This document shows, in pieces, positions 19,193 to 28,317 of a stretch of 64,000 nt of DNA. Position numbers and translations under genes: made by a program. The notes beneath the pieces are model-generated. The model was given only the letters and a program-made list of their open reading frames with translations. It was not told the origin of the DNA and ran no database searches. Position 1 is the stretch's first letter; each line of letters starts with the position of its first letter. Origin of the DNA: Ruminococcaceae bacterium D5 (lineage in GTDB: Bacteria; Bacillota; Clostridia; Oscillospirales; Ruminococcaceae); contig FORK01000004.1 in assembly GCA_900113995.1 (NCBI GenBank), positions 82,346-146,345 of the forward strand, given 5' to 3'.

Positions 19193-20584
19193 TTACTTCG
19201 CCTTGTTCCGGATGTACTCGTCGATCGAAGCAGCGGCGGTCTTGCCGGCTCCCATCGCCAGAATCACGGTGGCCGCTCCGGTCACCGCGTCGCCGCCGGC
19301 GTAAACACCCTCGCGGGTGGTGGCGGCATCCTCGGTGCAGACGAGGCAGCCCTTGCGGTTTACCTCGATGCCCGGGGTGGTGTTCTTGATCAACGGGTTG
19401 GGGCTGGTGCCGATCGACATGATGACCGCATCCACCGGGATCTCGAAGTTGGAACCCTTCTTCTCGATCGGGCGGCGGCGTCCGGAGGCATCCGGCTCGC
19501 CAAGCTCCATCTCGACGCACTCGATGGCTTTGACATGGCCGTTTTCATCCCCATGGATGGCAACCGGATTGTTGAGCAGCTTGAAGATAATGCCCTCCTC
19601 CTGAGCGTGGTGGACCTCCTCCGCTCTCGCGGGAAGCTCCTCCATGCTGCGGCGGTAGACAATATAGACATTCTCCGCACCGAGGCGCTTGGCGCAACGG
19701 GCGGCATCCATCGCGACGTTGCCGCCGCCGACGACGGCAACCGAATTGCCGTGATAGATGGGAGTCATATACTCCTCATCATAGGCGTGCATCAGGTTGG
19801 TGCGGGTGAGGTACTCGTTGGCCGAATAAACGCCGAGCAGGTTCTCACCCGGGATGTTCATAAAGCTGGGCAGGCCGGCGCCGGAACCGATAAAGACGGC
19901 CTCGTAGCCCTCCTCAAAGACCTCGTCAACGGTGATGGTGCGTCCGACGATGTAATCGGTCTTGAGGTCAACACCGAGCTTGATGAGGTTGTCAACCTCG
20001 GTCTTAACGATCGCCTTGGGCAGACGGAATTCAGGAATTCCGTAGCTGAGAACGCCGCCCGCGACATGCAGAGCCTCGAAAACGGTGACCTCGTAGCCCT
20101 TGGCGGCAAGCTCGCCGGCGCAGGTCAGGCCGGCAGGGCCGGAGCCGACCACCGCGACCTTATGGCCGTTGGAAGCGGGCTTATCCCCGGAAGAAAATCC
20201 ATGCTCGCGGGCATAGTCGGCGACAAACCGCTCGATGCGGCCGATGCCCACGCTCTCGCCCTTGATGCCGCGCACACACTTGGACTCGCACTGGGTCTCC
20301 TGCGGGCAGACGCGGCCGCAGACGGCGGGCAGGCGGTTGGTCGAAAGGATGATCTGATAGGCTTCCTCAAATTTCTCCTCCGCGACCTTGGCGAGAAACT
20401 CAGGAATCCGCACGTTGACCGGGCATCCGGACACGCAGGGCTTATGCTTGCAGTTGAGGCAACGCTTGGCCTCTCCCACCGCCATCTCCTTGGTGTAGCC
20501 GATGGCGACTTCCTTGAAGTTCTTATTGCGGATCTGCGGCTCCTGCTCGGGCATGGGGGTCTTGGTTGCAATCATATTAGCCAT
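19193..20584 (-). CDS. nfnB: NADH-dependent reduced ferredoxin:NADP+ oxidoreductase, subunit B (GltD-like)
   Basis: A 463-residue flavoprotein homologous to the glutamate synthase small subunit. The N-terminus carries two Cys clusters for [4Fe-4S] centres (CLNCKHKPCVSGCP and CGRVCPQETQCESKC). The FAD motif VAVVGSGPAGLTCAGELA and the NADPH motif VAVVGGGNVAMDAARCAKRLG follow. With NfnA just upstream and no large GltS subunit nearby, an electron-bifurcating transhydrogenase is favoured. ATG 20584 follows GGGAGG and overlaps nfnA by 8 bp. Its terminator seems disrupted by the island. Confidence 0.9.
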   Translation of the reverse strand: MANMIATKTPMPEQEPQIRNKNFKEVAIGYTKEMAVGEAKRCLNCKHKPCVSGCPVNVRIPEFLAKVAEEKFEEAYQIILSTNRLPAVCGRVCPQETQCESKCVRGIKGESVGIGRIERFVADYAREHGFSSGDKPASNGHKVAVVGSGPAGLTCAGELAAKGYEVTVFEALHVAGGVLSYGIPEFRLPKAIVKTEVDNLIKLGVDLKTDYIVGRTITVDEVFEEGYEAVFIGSGAGLPSFMNIPGENLLGVYSANEYLTRTNLMHAYDEEYMTPIYHGNSVAVVGGGNVAMDAARCAKRLGAENVYIVYRRSMEELPARAEEVHHAQEEGIIFKLLNNPVAIHGDENGHVKAIECVEMELGEPDASGRRRPIEKKGSNFEIPVDAVIMSIGTSPNPLIKNTTPGIEVNRKGCLVCTEDAATTREGVYAGGDAVTGAATVILAMGAGKTAAASIDEYIRNKAK

Positions 20585-21425
20585 TGTGCTTTCCTCCCAA
20601 TCCGATGCGGCAGACATGCTCATCCTTGGCTTTTTCTACCTCTTTGTAGAAGCTGTTGCGCTTCATCAGGCCATCATAATCGACAAGGTGGCCGTCAAAG
20701 TCGGGGCCGTCGACGCAGGCGAACTTGGTTTCGCCGCCGACCGTGACACGGCAGCCGCCGCACATGCCGGTTCCGTCAATCATGACGGGGTTGAGGCTGA
20801 CGATGGTCTTGATGCCGTACTTTTTGGTGACGGCCGAGACAAACTTCATCATCGGAATCGGGCCGATGGCGATTACGAGGTCATAGCCCTTGCCCTCGTT
20901 GATCAGCTTTTCAAGCTGGGTGGTGACGAAGCCGGGGATTCCGTAGGTGCCGTCGTCGGTGGTGATATAGAGGTTGTCACAGGCGGCAGTGAACTCATCC
21001 TCGAGGATGACGATATCCTTCGACTTGAAGCCGGCAACCACGTCGACCGGAATTCCCATCTTGTGGAGGGTCTTGGCCTGCGGGTAGGCGATCGCACATC
21101 CGACGCCGCCGCCGACCACGCAAACCTTCCTGGCGCCCTCGTAATGGGTGGGCTGTCCGAGAGGTCCGACAAAATCGGCAAGGAAATCGCCCGCCTTCAT
21201 CATCGAGAGCAGACGGGTGGTCGCGCCGGCAACCTGGAACATAATGGTGACCTCGCCGGTGGCGGGATCGGTATCCGCAACGGTCAGAGGGATTCTCTCG
21301 CCCTTGTCGTCCACACGCAGGATGATGAACTGGCCCGCCTTGGCGCGCTTCGCAACATCGGGCGCCTCGACCTTCATCAGCGTGACGGTGCTGTTGAGGG
21401 CTCTGGTTTCGGTAATACGGTTCAC
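20577..21425 (-). CDS. nfnA: NADH-dependent reduced ferredoxin:NADP+ oxidoreductase, subunit A
   Basis: A 282-residue ferredoxin-NADP reductase-type subunit. The FAD domain has RIPLTVADTD and the NAD-binding region VCVVGGGVGCAIAYPQAKTL. Near the C-terminus DGTGMCGGCRVTVGGETKFACVDGP supplies the [2Fe-2S] ligands, as in SudB/NfnA and PyrK-like proteins. The NfnAB complex couples NADH and reduced ferredoxin to two NADP+, balancing redox in anaerobes. Translational coupling to nfnB (8-bp overlap) fits a 1:1 complex. Confidence 0.9.
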   Translation of the reverse strand: MNRITETRALNSTVTLMKVEAPDVAKRAKAGQFIILRVDDKGERIPLTVADTDPATGEVTIMFQVAGATTRLLSMMKAGDFLADFVGPLGQPTHYEGARKVCVVGGGVGCAIAYPQAKTLHKMGIPVDVVAGFKSKDIVILEDEFTAACDNLYITTDDGTYGIPGFVTTQLEKLINEGKGYDLVIAIGPIPMMKFVSAVTKKYGIKTIVSLNPVMIDGTGMCGGCRVTVGGETKFACVDGPDFDGHLVDYDGLMKRNSFYKEVEKAKDEHVCRIGLGGKHNG

Positions 21426-21479
21426 ACTCTCACTCCATTCGATTCGATTGCTATTAGCGATGGTGGGCTAACAGTTTTT

Positions 21480-21508
21480 ATTATATCGCAATTGATTTCC
21501 ATATGCAA
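21480..21508 (-). promoter_or_regulatory. Sigma-A type promoter for nfnAB
   Basis: On the minus strand TTGCAT (21503-21508), a 17-bp spacer and a perfect TATAAT (21480-21485), about 55 bp upstream of nfnA. Confidence 0.7.
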
Positions 21509-21624
21509 CAGTCCTGAAAACAGTTTTTCTGACAGATTTTTCAGTTTTAATGCAGATGGTTTATCAATAACGCACAAGATTTTGCAGCGATGAAAGTTGC
21601 GTCTTCCACAGGTGGAAAAAGGAA

Positions 21625-21653
21625 CGGGAGCGTCCGCACAGCGGACGCTCCCG
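21625..21653 (-). terminator. Terminator of the zinc-ribbon gene
   Basis: A perfect 13-bp stem (21625-21637 with 21641-21653), three-base loop, then TTCCTTTTT on the minus strand. Confidence 0.85.
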
Positions 21654-21670
21654 GATCGTGTGAAGACTTC

Positions 21671-21955
21671 TTATCTTCTGTGGCTGAAGCAGTCGCTGCA
21701 GTAAACAGGACGGTCGCTTCTGGGCTGGAAGGGAACCTTGCAGGGCGCCCCGCACTCGGCGCAGACGGCGTCGAACATCTCACGAGGGGCTCTGCCATCG
21801 CCACGGCCGCTCGCAGCCTTACGAGCGTCACGGCAAGCCTTGCAGCGCTGCGGCTCATTGGTGAAACCTTTTTCGGCATAAAAGGCCTGCTCATTGGCAG
21901 TGAAAACGAACTCCTGGCCGCAGTCTTTGCAAGTGATGATTTTGTCGTTGTACAT
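21671..21955 (-). CDS. Double zinc-ribbon protein (CxxC-x17-CxxC type)
   Basis: A 94-residue protein with four CxxC pairs: CKDCGQEF and CKACRDAR in the first ribbon, CAECGAPC and CSDCFSHRR in the second. FVFTANEQAFYAEKGFTNEPQRC is the conserved spacer of a small family common in clostridia and other bacteria. The biochemical role is not known; nucleic-acid binding is plausible. Monocistronic with its own terminator. Confidence 0.85.
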   Translation of the reverse strand: MYNDKIITCKDCGQEFVFTANEQAFYAEKGFTNEPQRCKACRDARKAASGRGDGRAPREMFDAVCAECGAPCKVPFQPRSDRPVYCSDCFSHRR

Positions 21956-22153
21956 TTGATTACCTCTATTTCTTTAGATCGCTGTCCCATCACTTTTCTA
22001 TGGGACATCTGGGTGATCAATGCTTCACCGTATGTGAAACATTTGGATTAACTATACACGGATTTTTCGATTTTGTCAACAGAAATAATCATGATCTGTA
22101 ACTTTCCAGTAATTTTAGATCATTCCTACAAATTATTCTCCCTAAATTTGGTC

Positions 22154-23419
22154 TTATTCATATCGCAGCGCCTCAATTGGGTCAAGTTTTGCCGCCTTAT
22201 TGGCAGGATAAAATCCGAAAAAGACGCCGATCGCCATCGAAAAGCTCACTGCGATCAAAACGATGCCCAGTCCGGGCCACCCGGGCGCGCCGATTGCCAC
22301 CGATCCGACCCGGCCAAGGGCTGTGCCCAATGCAACCCCAATGCTGCCGCCAATCAGGCAGATAATCATCGACTCCACGATGAACTGCGCCCGGATGGCG
22401 CTGTTTCTCGCCCCCAGCGCCTTGCGGGTGCCGATCTCGCGGGTCCGTTCGGTCACCGAAACCAGCATGATGTTCATGACCCCGATTCCGCCCACCAGCA
22501 GGGAAATGGCCGCGATGACGCTGATCGCAAGGCTCATGGTGCTCATCATTCCAGTCATGCTGCCGACCATGCTGTCCATATTTTCCGCCCACACCATGAC
22601 ATAGTCATTGTCGCGGTAAAAACGCCTGTTGAAGTAGTCCTCGCTTGCCTGTGCGAAGGCCTTGGTATCGACGCCGTCATTTGCCCGCACCTGAAAGCCG
22701 TAATGTCCGCCGCCCACATCGTCGTTAATCTGCTCGGCGGCGCCGATCGGAATAAAGATGTTGGTGGTGGTATCCCCGGTCATGTTGGCGGCAAAGCCGG
22801 TCACCTCGTAGCGGTAAACCCCCGAAACCGTAAAGGTATAGTCCCCCTGGTTGAGCTGTATTTTGATCTCACGCCCCAGCGCCTGCTGCGGCGTGATGCC
22901 GGGAAAGAGCTTCTCGACAAAACGGTCCGAGATGATCGCCACGAACTTCTCCCCGCCGACCTCGCGGCTGTTGAGGTCGTGTCCTGCGATCACCGGGATG
23001 TTCTGGATGCCCAGCGCGTTGGCGCTGACTCCCACCACATAGCCCGAGGCCTCGTTGCGGCCGTTGATCGCCTGTCCAGTGCCGACGCTCTTGGTAACGG
23101 CCAGCGTTTTGATCTTGTCGGCAAACGCCTCCTGATAGACCTCGATCATTTCGCCGGTGATCATGTCCGAATCCTCCCACTCGCGGGACCAGTTGGTATT
23201 GCCGTTTTCATCCGGCTTGTCGGTGATGCGGATTTGAATGGAGTTGGCGCCGAGATCGGCCAGCAGGCTCGAGACGGAACGGGTCATCGCATTGCCTACC
23301 GTGACGATGGCGATAACCGATGCGATGCCGATGATGATGCCGAGCATCGTGAGCATGGCACGCATCTTATTGGCACGCAGTCCGTTGACCGCAAGACGGA
23401 TATTTTCCAAAAGGCTCAC
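22154..23419 (-). CDS. MacB-type ABC transporter permease
   Basis: A 421-residue membrane protein with the layout of MacB/FtsX permeases. One N-terminal helix (MLTMLGIIIGIASVIAIVTVG) is followed by a large extracytoplasmic domain (about 45-270) and three C-terminal helices in the FtsX domain (GIGVMNIMLVSVTERTREIGTRKALGA). It lacks a fused ATPase, which is encoded by the upstream gene (4-bp overlap). With the adaptor it should form a mechanotransmission-type complex exporting peptides, drugs or lipids. The substrate is unknown. Confidence 0.9.
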   Translation of the reverse strand: MSLLENIRLAVNGLRANKMRAMLTMLGIIIGIASVIAIVTVGNAMTRSVSSLLADLGANSIQIRITDKPDENGNTNWSREWEDSDMITGEMIEVYQEAFADKIKTLAVTKSVGTGQAINGRNEASGYVVGVSANALGIQNIPVIAGHDLNSREVGGEKFVAIISDRFVEKLFPGITPQQALGREIKIQLNQGDYTFTVSGVYRYEVTGFAANMTGDTTTNIFIPIGAAEQINDDVGGGHYGFQVRANDGVDTKAFAQASEDYFNRRFYRDNDYVMVWAENMDSMVGSMTGMMSTMSLAISVIAAISLLVGGIGVMNIMLVSVTERTREIGTRKALGARNSAIRAQFIVESMIICLIGGSIGVALGTALGRVGSVAIGAPGWPGLGIVLIAVSFSMAIGVFFGFYPANKAAKLDPIEALRYE

Positions 23420-24147
23420 TTTGCTCCGCCTCCCTTCTCCTCCCGGATGATCCGGCCGTCGGCGATGGTCACGATCCGCTCGGTTTCCGCCGCCAGCTCC
23501 GGGTTGTGGGTAATCAGCACGATCGTCTTGCCCTGCTCTTCGTGCAGCCGGTGGAAGAGGTCCATCACCAGCCGCCCGGTCTGGGAATCGAGCGCCCCGG
23601 TCGGCTCGTCGGCCAGCAGGATGGCCGGATCATTTGCCATCGCCCGGGCGATGGCAACCCGCTGCTTCTGCCCGCCTGAAAGCTCGCTGGGCAGGTGACG
23701 CCGGCGGTCGGTCATCCCCACCTGCTCAAGCAGCTCGGCGGCGCGCGCGGCACGCCGCGCGCGGGGCACCCCCGCATAGAGCATCGGCAGCTCAACATTG
23801 GATTGGGCGGTGGTGCGGGCGATCAGGTTGAAGGTCTGGAAGACGAAGCCGATTTTGAGATTGCGGATTTCCGAGAGCATATCGTCGGGAACCTGAGCCA
23901 TCGGCACCGAGTCGAGGAGATAGCTGCCCTCAGTGGGCCGGTCAAGCGCCCCGATGATATTCATGAGGGTCGACTTTCCCGAACCGGACGCGCCGACGAT
24001 TGAAATAAATTCCCCGCGGCGCACCACAAGGTCGATGCCCCGCAGGATTTCCAGCTCGTTGGGCTGGCCGATGTAAAACCGCTTGACGATCCCCTTCATC
24101 TCGATAATGGGGGCGGCGGAGTACGCGGATGCTTCACGCTGTTCCAT
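23416..24147 (-). CDS. ABC transporter ATP-binding protein (MacB/LolD type)
   Basis: About 243 residues, with Walker A GASGSGKSTLMNIIG, Q-loop FVFQTFNLI, signature [15 protein letters not shown], Walker B ILLADEPTGALD and H-loop ITHNPE. These are typical of the MacB/LolD/FtsE class. ATG 24147 is preferred; a GTG at 24156 would overlap the adaptor gene. It powers the downstream permease in the three-gene efflux operon. Confidence 0.92.
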   Translation of the reverse strand: MEQREASAYSAAPIIEMKGIVKRFYIGQPNELEILRGIDLVVRRGEFISIVGASGSGKSTLMNIIGALDRPTEGSYLLDSVPMAQVPDDMLSEIRNLKIGFVFQTFNLIARTTAQSNVELPMLYAGVPRARRAARAAELLEQVGMTDRRRHLPSELSGGQKQRVAIARAMANDPAILLADEPTGALDSQTGRLVMDLFHRLHEEQGKTIVLITHNPELAAETERIVTIADGRIIREEKGGGAK

Positions 24148-24152
24148 CCCGA

Positions 24153-25790
24153 TCACCCCGCCGTCACCGGCGCGGCCGAAACCGGCAGCCCGTCGGAAAG
24201 GCCGGTGGGATCTGTGATCACCCGGTCTCCTTCCCGCAGCTCCTCCGAGGAAATTTCCAGCGAGAAGTCGGTTTCCATCCCTGTGGCGACCTGCACCGCG
24301 CGGGCGACGGTTTGCAGCGCGTCTCCGCTGTCAGCCGTCCCCTGCTCCTCGCGCAGGACATAAACGATGCTGTTGCCGCCGGGATCGGTGGTCACCGCCT
24401 CATAAGGCACCGAAAGGACCCCCTCCTTGCGCTCGATTATGACATTGAGCCTCACTTTCATGCCGACCCGCAGTCCTTCTCCCGGCTCAAGGAGGGAGAT
24501 TTCCGTCTCATAGGAGGCGCTTCCCTCCGTTTTGGTTTCCCCATTTTCGTCCTTCACCGCGGCGGGAGCAATACGGGACACCTCGCCCGCAAAGGTCCGG
24601 TCGCCGAGTGCGTCCGACTTGATGCTGCTCTTCATTCCTTCGCGCAGTGCGGCAACGTCGTATTCCTTCACCTCGGTTTTTACCACCAGCCGGTCGGTGT
24701 CCTCAATGACGAAGAGCAGGCCGCTTCCCGGCATCCCCTCTTTGGCGTAAACCGCCGTTACCACCCCTGCGGCGGGAGCCTTGACCGTGCATTCCGAAAA
24801 GTTCTTCTGCAGCTTCTCCAGCTCGAGGCGCTGAACGGTCAGATCCTGATCGAGCTCTCCCAGCTCAAGCTTCTTTTTGAGCGCCTCAAGGGCGCGTTCG
24901 GCATCCCGGTCGGCCAGCTTCTTGTCTTCAAGCGCCTCCAGATAGCTGAGGCGGGCGTCCCGGTAGGCGATGGTGATCGGGTCGTAGACCTCATCCTTAT
25001 CGTCGTAGGCTTTCTCCCACTTGTCCCTCGCCTCGTTGTAGGCGGCCTCCTTTTCTTCAAAAGCTTTCTTGGTTTCAGCAATCTTCTCCTCATCGCCCTC
25101 CCGTTTCGCGGCGTCATAGGCATCCTCCGCCTTATCCATTGCGATCTTGGTGCGGGTCATCTGCCGGTCGAGGTAATCGTATTCCTCATCCGCGTGGTCA
25201 AGCTCGTCACGATGATCCTCAAAGTCGCTGCGCGCCTCGGTATACTTCTTCTGCGCGCGGGTAAGCGCCTGCTCCGCCCGCACCAGATCGGTATAGCTGC
25301 CGTCGGCCAAGTCCCGAAGCATATTGTCGTAGTCCTCCTGGGTCATCGAAAGGTTAAGCTCCGATTCCCGGGCGGCCTTGGCGAGCGTCTTCTGCTGAGC
25401 CGCAATGTCCCGCACCAGATCGGCAGTGTCAAGCTCCGCGAGAAGATCCCCCTTCTCGACCCGGTCTCCCACCCGGACTGCCACCGTGTTGACCAGCGCC
25501 GTCTGGGTAGAGTAGACCCGCACCGCCTCCTCGCTTTCGAGCCTGCCGGTCAGAGAAACCTGGCGCACCAGCTCGCCGCGCGAAAGCTCGGTGACCGAAA
25601 CCGGTATCGCGGTATCCTTCGGTCGGGAGAAATACCAGAGTGCTCCTCCCGCAGCGGCCAGCGCCGCCAGCATCAGGATCACCTTTTTCTTTTTGCCCCG
25701 CTTTTTGGTAAAGCGTGCAATCTCCTTTTTCTTCGCTTCCTCTGTTGCATCCGGCGGGACAATCACGGCAGTGGCTTTCTGTTCCTCCAT
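24153..25790 (-). CDS. MacA/HlyD-type membrane-fusion adaptor
   Basis: A 545-residue protein; ATG 25790 follows AAAGGA. A basic N-terminus and one membrane helix (about 38-55, VILMLAALAAAGGALWYF) precede a split lipoyl domain, a very long coiled-coil hairpin (about 130-320, unusually rich in Asp/Glu/Lys), and beta-barrel domains (LRVGMKVRLNVIIERKEGVLSVPYEAV). In Gram-positives such adaptors act with MacB-type permeases. First gene of the operon. The coiled coil is longer than in typical MacA, perhaps to span a thick wall. Confidence 0.87.
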   Translation of the reverse strand: MEEQKATAVIVPPDATEEAKKKEIARFTKKRGKKKKVILMLAALAAAGGALWYFSRPKDTAIPVSVTELSRGELVRQVSLTGRLESEEAVRVYSTQTALVNTVAVRVGDRVEKGDLLAELDTADLVRDIAAQQKTLAKAARESELNLSMTQEDYDNMLRDLADGSYTDLVRAEQALTRAQKKYTEARSDFEDHRDELDHADEEYDYLDRQMTRTKIAMDKAEDAYDAAKREGDEEKIAETKKAFEEKEAAYNEARDKWEKAYDDKDEVYDPITIAYRDARLSYLEALEDKKLADRDAERALEALKKKLELGELDQDLTVQRLELEKLQKNFSECTVKAPAAGVVTAVYAKEGMPGSGLLFVIEDTDRLVVKTEVKEYDVAALREGMKSSIKSDALGDRTFAGEVSRIAPAAVKDENGETKTEGSASYETEISLLEPGEGLRVGMKVRLNVIIERKEGVLSVPYEAVTTDPGGNSIVYVLREEQGTADSGDALQTVARAVQVATGMETDFSLEISSEELREGDRVITDPTGLSDGLPVSAAPVTAG

Positions 25791-26007
25791 ATGGAATCCT
25801 TTCCGGCCGGGCAAGCTGTCCGCACATCCGACCTTAATGTACTAATTATTATAATACAGATAGAATAGCACGGTTGGCGCGCCAATGCAAGAGATGAAAA
25901 GAAAAAGATGTCAGAGAGGTGAAAGTTTTACAGCGCGGCTTCCGTCTGTTAATTCAAACGAGCCAGAGTCCACAAAATCTTCAGGAGGATAAATTTTGAT
26001 AGGGGAT

Positions 26008-26044
26008 AAAAAAACGGCACGCCGGTCAAGGCGTCCCGTTTTTG
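26008..26044 (-). terminator. Terminator of the nnrD-rluA operon
   Basis: A hairpin pairing AAAACGG and CGCC with GGCG and CCGTTTT around a small internal loop; the A-run on the plus strand becomes a T-run on the minus strand. Confidence 0.75.
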
Positions 26045-26057
26045 CAAAACCTCGCTG

Positions 26058-26927
26058 CTATTTCATCAGAACGGCAGAAAGGCGGCAGGCATCCAGCAGC
26101 GCGCGCAGGTCATCCGGCGGCGGCGCAGAAAGGGCAAGGCGCCTCCCGGAAATCGGATGGGAAAAGGAAACTCTCTCGCAGTGCAGCGCCTGCCGCCCAA
26201 TCAGGCGGGAATCCCCTCCATAGAGCGCGTCCCCCAGAAGCGGATGACCGGCGGCTGCACAGTGGGCGCGGATCTGGTGCATCCTTCCGGTGAGCAGGCG
26301 GCAGCGCAGCAGGGTGCAGTCCCCGTCCGGGCTGTATCCCAGCGCCGTATACTCGGTCACTGCCGAAAGCCCACCCGGAAGGACAGCCTGCTTCGGCTCA
26401 TAGGGGACCTCCCTGCCGAGCGGAAAATCCATTCTCCCGCTGCCTGTGATCCGGCCGTGGGCGACGGCAAGGTAGCTCTTTTCGATGTTCCGCCAGAGCT
26501 TCGCTGCGGCCAGCTGATGCTTCGCCGCAACCAAAGCGCCGCTGGTGTCTTTATCCAGCCGGTTCATCGCCCGAAGCACCCCTTCGGCGGCATTTTCCAG
26601 CGTATCATAGCGGTGGGAGCCGGAGCGGTGGCAGACCATTCCGGCAGGCTTGTTGTAAACGGTCAGGTCCTCATCCTCATAGAGGACCGGAACCCCGACG
26701 CTGAGACGGTGCACCCGGGGCGGATCGAGGGGCAGAGCGACGGCAAGGATTTCTCCCGGATGCAGCGGGCGGGTTGAGCGGACCCGCTTCCCCGCGACGG
26801 TCAGCCCCTCGGGCAGCTGCTTGAGAAGGACGATCAGCCGCTTGGAATAGCCCTCGGCCAGCAGCCGTTCCTCAACCGTTTCCCCCTCCCGCGCCGCGGG
26901 ATAGGAGAAGCGGCGCGCTCCGCTCAC
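26058..26927 (-). CDS. RluA-family pseudouridine synthase
   Basis: A 289-residue enzyme that isomerises uridine in rRNA or tRNA. A short S4-like N-terminus (VEERLLAEGYSKRLIVLLKQ) precedes the catalytic motif MNRLDKDTSGALV with its Asp. It is followed by KSYLAVAHG and GRMHQIRAHCAAAGHPLLGD, all hallmarks of the RluA/RluD/RluC group. The target site cannot be read. It overlaps nnrD by 4 bp. Confidence 0.92.
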   Translation of the reverse strand: MSGARRFSYPAAREGETVEERLLAEGYSKRLIVLLKQLPEGLTVAGKRVRSTRPLHPGEILAVALPLDPPRVHRLSVGVPVLYEDEDLTVYNKPAGMVCHRSGSHRYDTLENAAEGVLRAMNRLDKDTSGALVAAKHQLAAAKLWRNIEKSYLAVAHGRITGSGRMDFPLGREVPYEPKQAVLPGGLSAVTEYTALGYSPDGDCTLLRCRLLTGRMHQIRAHCAAAGHPLLGDALYGGDSRLIGRQALHCERVSFSHPISGRRLALSAPPPDDLRALLDACRLSAVLMK

Positions 26928-27814
26928 AGCCCACGCTCCAGCAGGAGGCCGCCCAGCGCCTCGGGCAGCTCATGCGGCAGCATGGCCACCTTGGAGGAAC
27001 GCAGCGCACAGCGCATCCCTGCCGCGCCATGCAGCCTTACCGCGGCGGCGGCCGCCTCCGCCGGCTCAAGTCCCTGCGCCAGCAGCGAAGCGGCAAAACC
27101 GGCCAGCACATCCCCTGAGCCGCCCCGCGCCATCCCCGCATTCCGTCCTTCATAAAGAAAGAGCCGCCCATCCGCAGCAGCCACGACGGTGTCGGCATCC
27201 TTGAGCACAACGATGCAGCGATGCTCCCGCGCAAAGGCCGCGGCGCATCCCCGCGGGTCCGCCTGAATCGTTTCCACGTCAAGTCCGGTCAACCGCGCCA
27301 TCTCCCCCATATGCGGGGTCAGCACCGGAGGGTGCTTCGCTTCCCGCAGCAGCCAGAGCCGTCCGGCGACGGCATTAAGGCCGTCCGCGTCAATCAGCAG
27401 CGGACAGGGTGCACCGCGCAGCAGTCCTGCCGTCAGGGCTTTCCCGTCGGATGAAAGGCCAAGACCGCAGCCCACCAGAAGCGCTGACGCGGACTGCGCC
27501 CGCTCGAGCAGAGGCTCCACGGCCTGCGCAGCGATCTGCCCTGCTCCGTTGTCGGGAAGCGTCAAAAAGGTCGGTTCGTACAGCTTGGCCTGCGCAGCGG
27601 CAAGTACCGGCAAAACGGAAGCAAGGGTAACAATTCCGGCGCCCATCCGCAGCGCCGCCAGAGTACAGAGCGCCGCAGCCCCGGTGTAGCCGGCACTGCC
27701 TGCGACGATCAGCAGTCGTCCGAAATTCCCCTTGTGCGCGCCGGGATTGCGGGCGGGCAGCAATGCGGCCGCTTCTCCCACCGTCAGCATACGGGGTTCC
27801 TGTTTTTGCTCCAT
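26924..27814 (-). CDS. nnrD: ADP/ATP-dependent NAD(P)H-hydrate dehydratase
   Basis: A 296-residue ribokinase-fold repair enzyme that dehydrates damaged NAD(P)H hydrates. Visible motifs are HKGNFGRLLIVAGSAGYTGAA near the N-terminus, PLLIDADGLNA, LTPHMGEMARLTG and the anion-hole motif GGSGDVLAGFAASLL. It is a stand-alone domain without the NnrE epimerase fusion found in many bacteria, so an epimerase would be elsewhere. Start ATG 27814 follows GGGAGGACTTGAC. Confidence 0.93.
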   Translation of the reverse strand: MEQKQEPRMLTVGEAAALLPARNPGAHKGNFGRLLIVAGSAGYTGAAALCTLAALRMGAGIVTLASVLPVLAAAQAKLYEPTFLTLPDNGAGQIAAQAVEPLLERAQSASALLVGCGLGLSSDGKALTAGLLRGAPCPLLIDADGLNAVAGRLWLLREAKHPPVLTPHMGEMARLTGLDVETIQADPRGCAAAFAREHRCIVVLKDADTVVAAADGRLFLYEGRNAGMARGGSGDVLAGFAASLLAQGLEPAEAAAAAVRLHGAAGMRCALRSSKVAMLPHELPEALGGLLLERGL

Positions 27815-27978
27815 GTCAAGTCCTCCCTGCGGCCAAATTTTTCTTGATCAGTGTAACACGCGTCTTGAGCCTTTTGCAACGGGAACTGGCCTCTGCAAAA
27901 AAATTTCCGTAGTATTTTACCCAAATATTACGAATTGTATCGAATTTTTGGAACATTTCGTCATTTATCAAAATGTTC

Positions 27979-28030
27979 TTGTGTTTCGGCCGGGCTTGTG
28001 CTATTATACATTTAGAAGATCTTCTAAATG
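27979..28030 (+). promoter_or_regulatory. sdpR promoter with a 22-bp palindromic operator
   Basis: TTGTGT (27979-27984), 17 bp, TATTAT (28002-28007), then a perfect 22-bp palindrome (28009-28030, half-site CATTTAGAAGA) covering the expected transcription start. It is ideally placed for autorepression by the ArsR-type SdpR. Confidence 0.8.
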
Positions 28031-28044
28031 AAAGGAGCGGCAGC

Positions 28045-28317
28045 ATGGGATTCTCTGAAACCTTCAAGGCCCTTTCCGACCCGACCCGGCGGGAAATTCT
28101 CCGGATGCTGAAATCCGGGCCGATGAGCGCCGGGGAGATCGCCGCCCATTTTTCCATCACCGGCGCTTCGATCTCCCACCACCTTTCGGTGATGCGTGAC
28201 GCCGGGCTGGTACTCGACGACCGGGTAGGCAAATACATCTATTATGAGCTGAATCTTACGGTGGTCGATGAGCTGCTCGCCTGGGCGGCCGACCTGAAAG
28301 GAGATGGTTCCCAATGA
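28045..28317 (+). CDS. sdpR: ArsR-family autorepressor SdpR
   Basis: A 90-residue winged-helix repressor; ATG 28045 follows AAAGGAG. The sequence FKALSDPTRREILRMLKSGPMSAGEIAAHFSITGASISHHLSVMRDAGLV is a typical ArsR DNA-binding domain without metal-binding Cys. It overlaps the sdpI-like gene by 4 bp (ATGA). In Bacillus subtilis SdpR represses the immunity operon and is sequestered by SdpI when toxin binds. No SdpC-like toxin gene is seen nearby. Confidence 0.88.
   Translation: MGFSETFKALSDPTRREILRMLKSGPMSAGEIAAHFSITGASISHHLSVMRDAGLVLDDRVGKYIYYELNLTVVDELLAWAADLKGDGSQ

Noticed and set aside
19139..20746. Plus-strand open frame of 535 codons
   Set aside because: It is the antisense shadow of nfnB, whose motifs are unmistakable.
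24129..25868. Plus-strand open frame of 579 codons
   Set aside because: Antisense shadow of the MacA-like adaptor gene.
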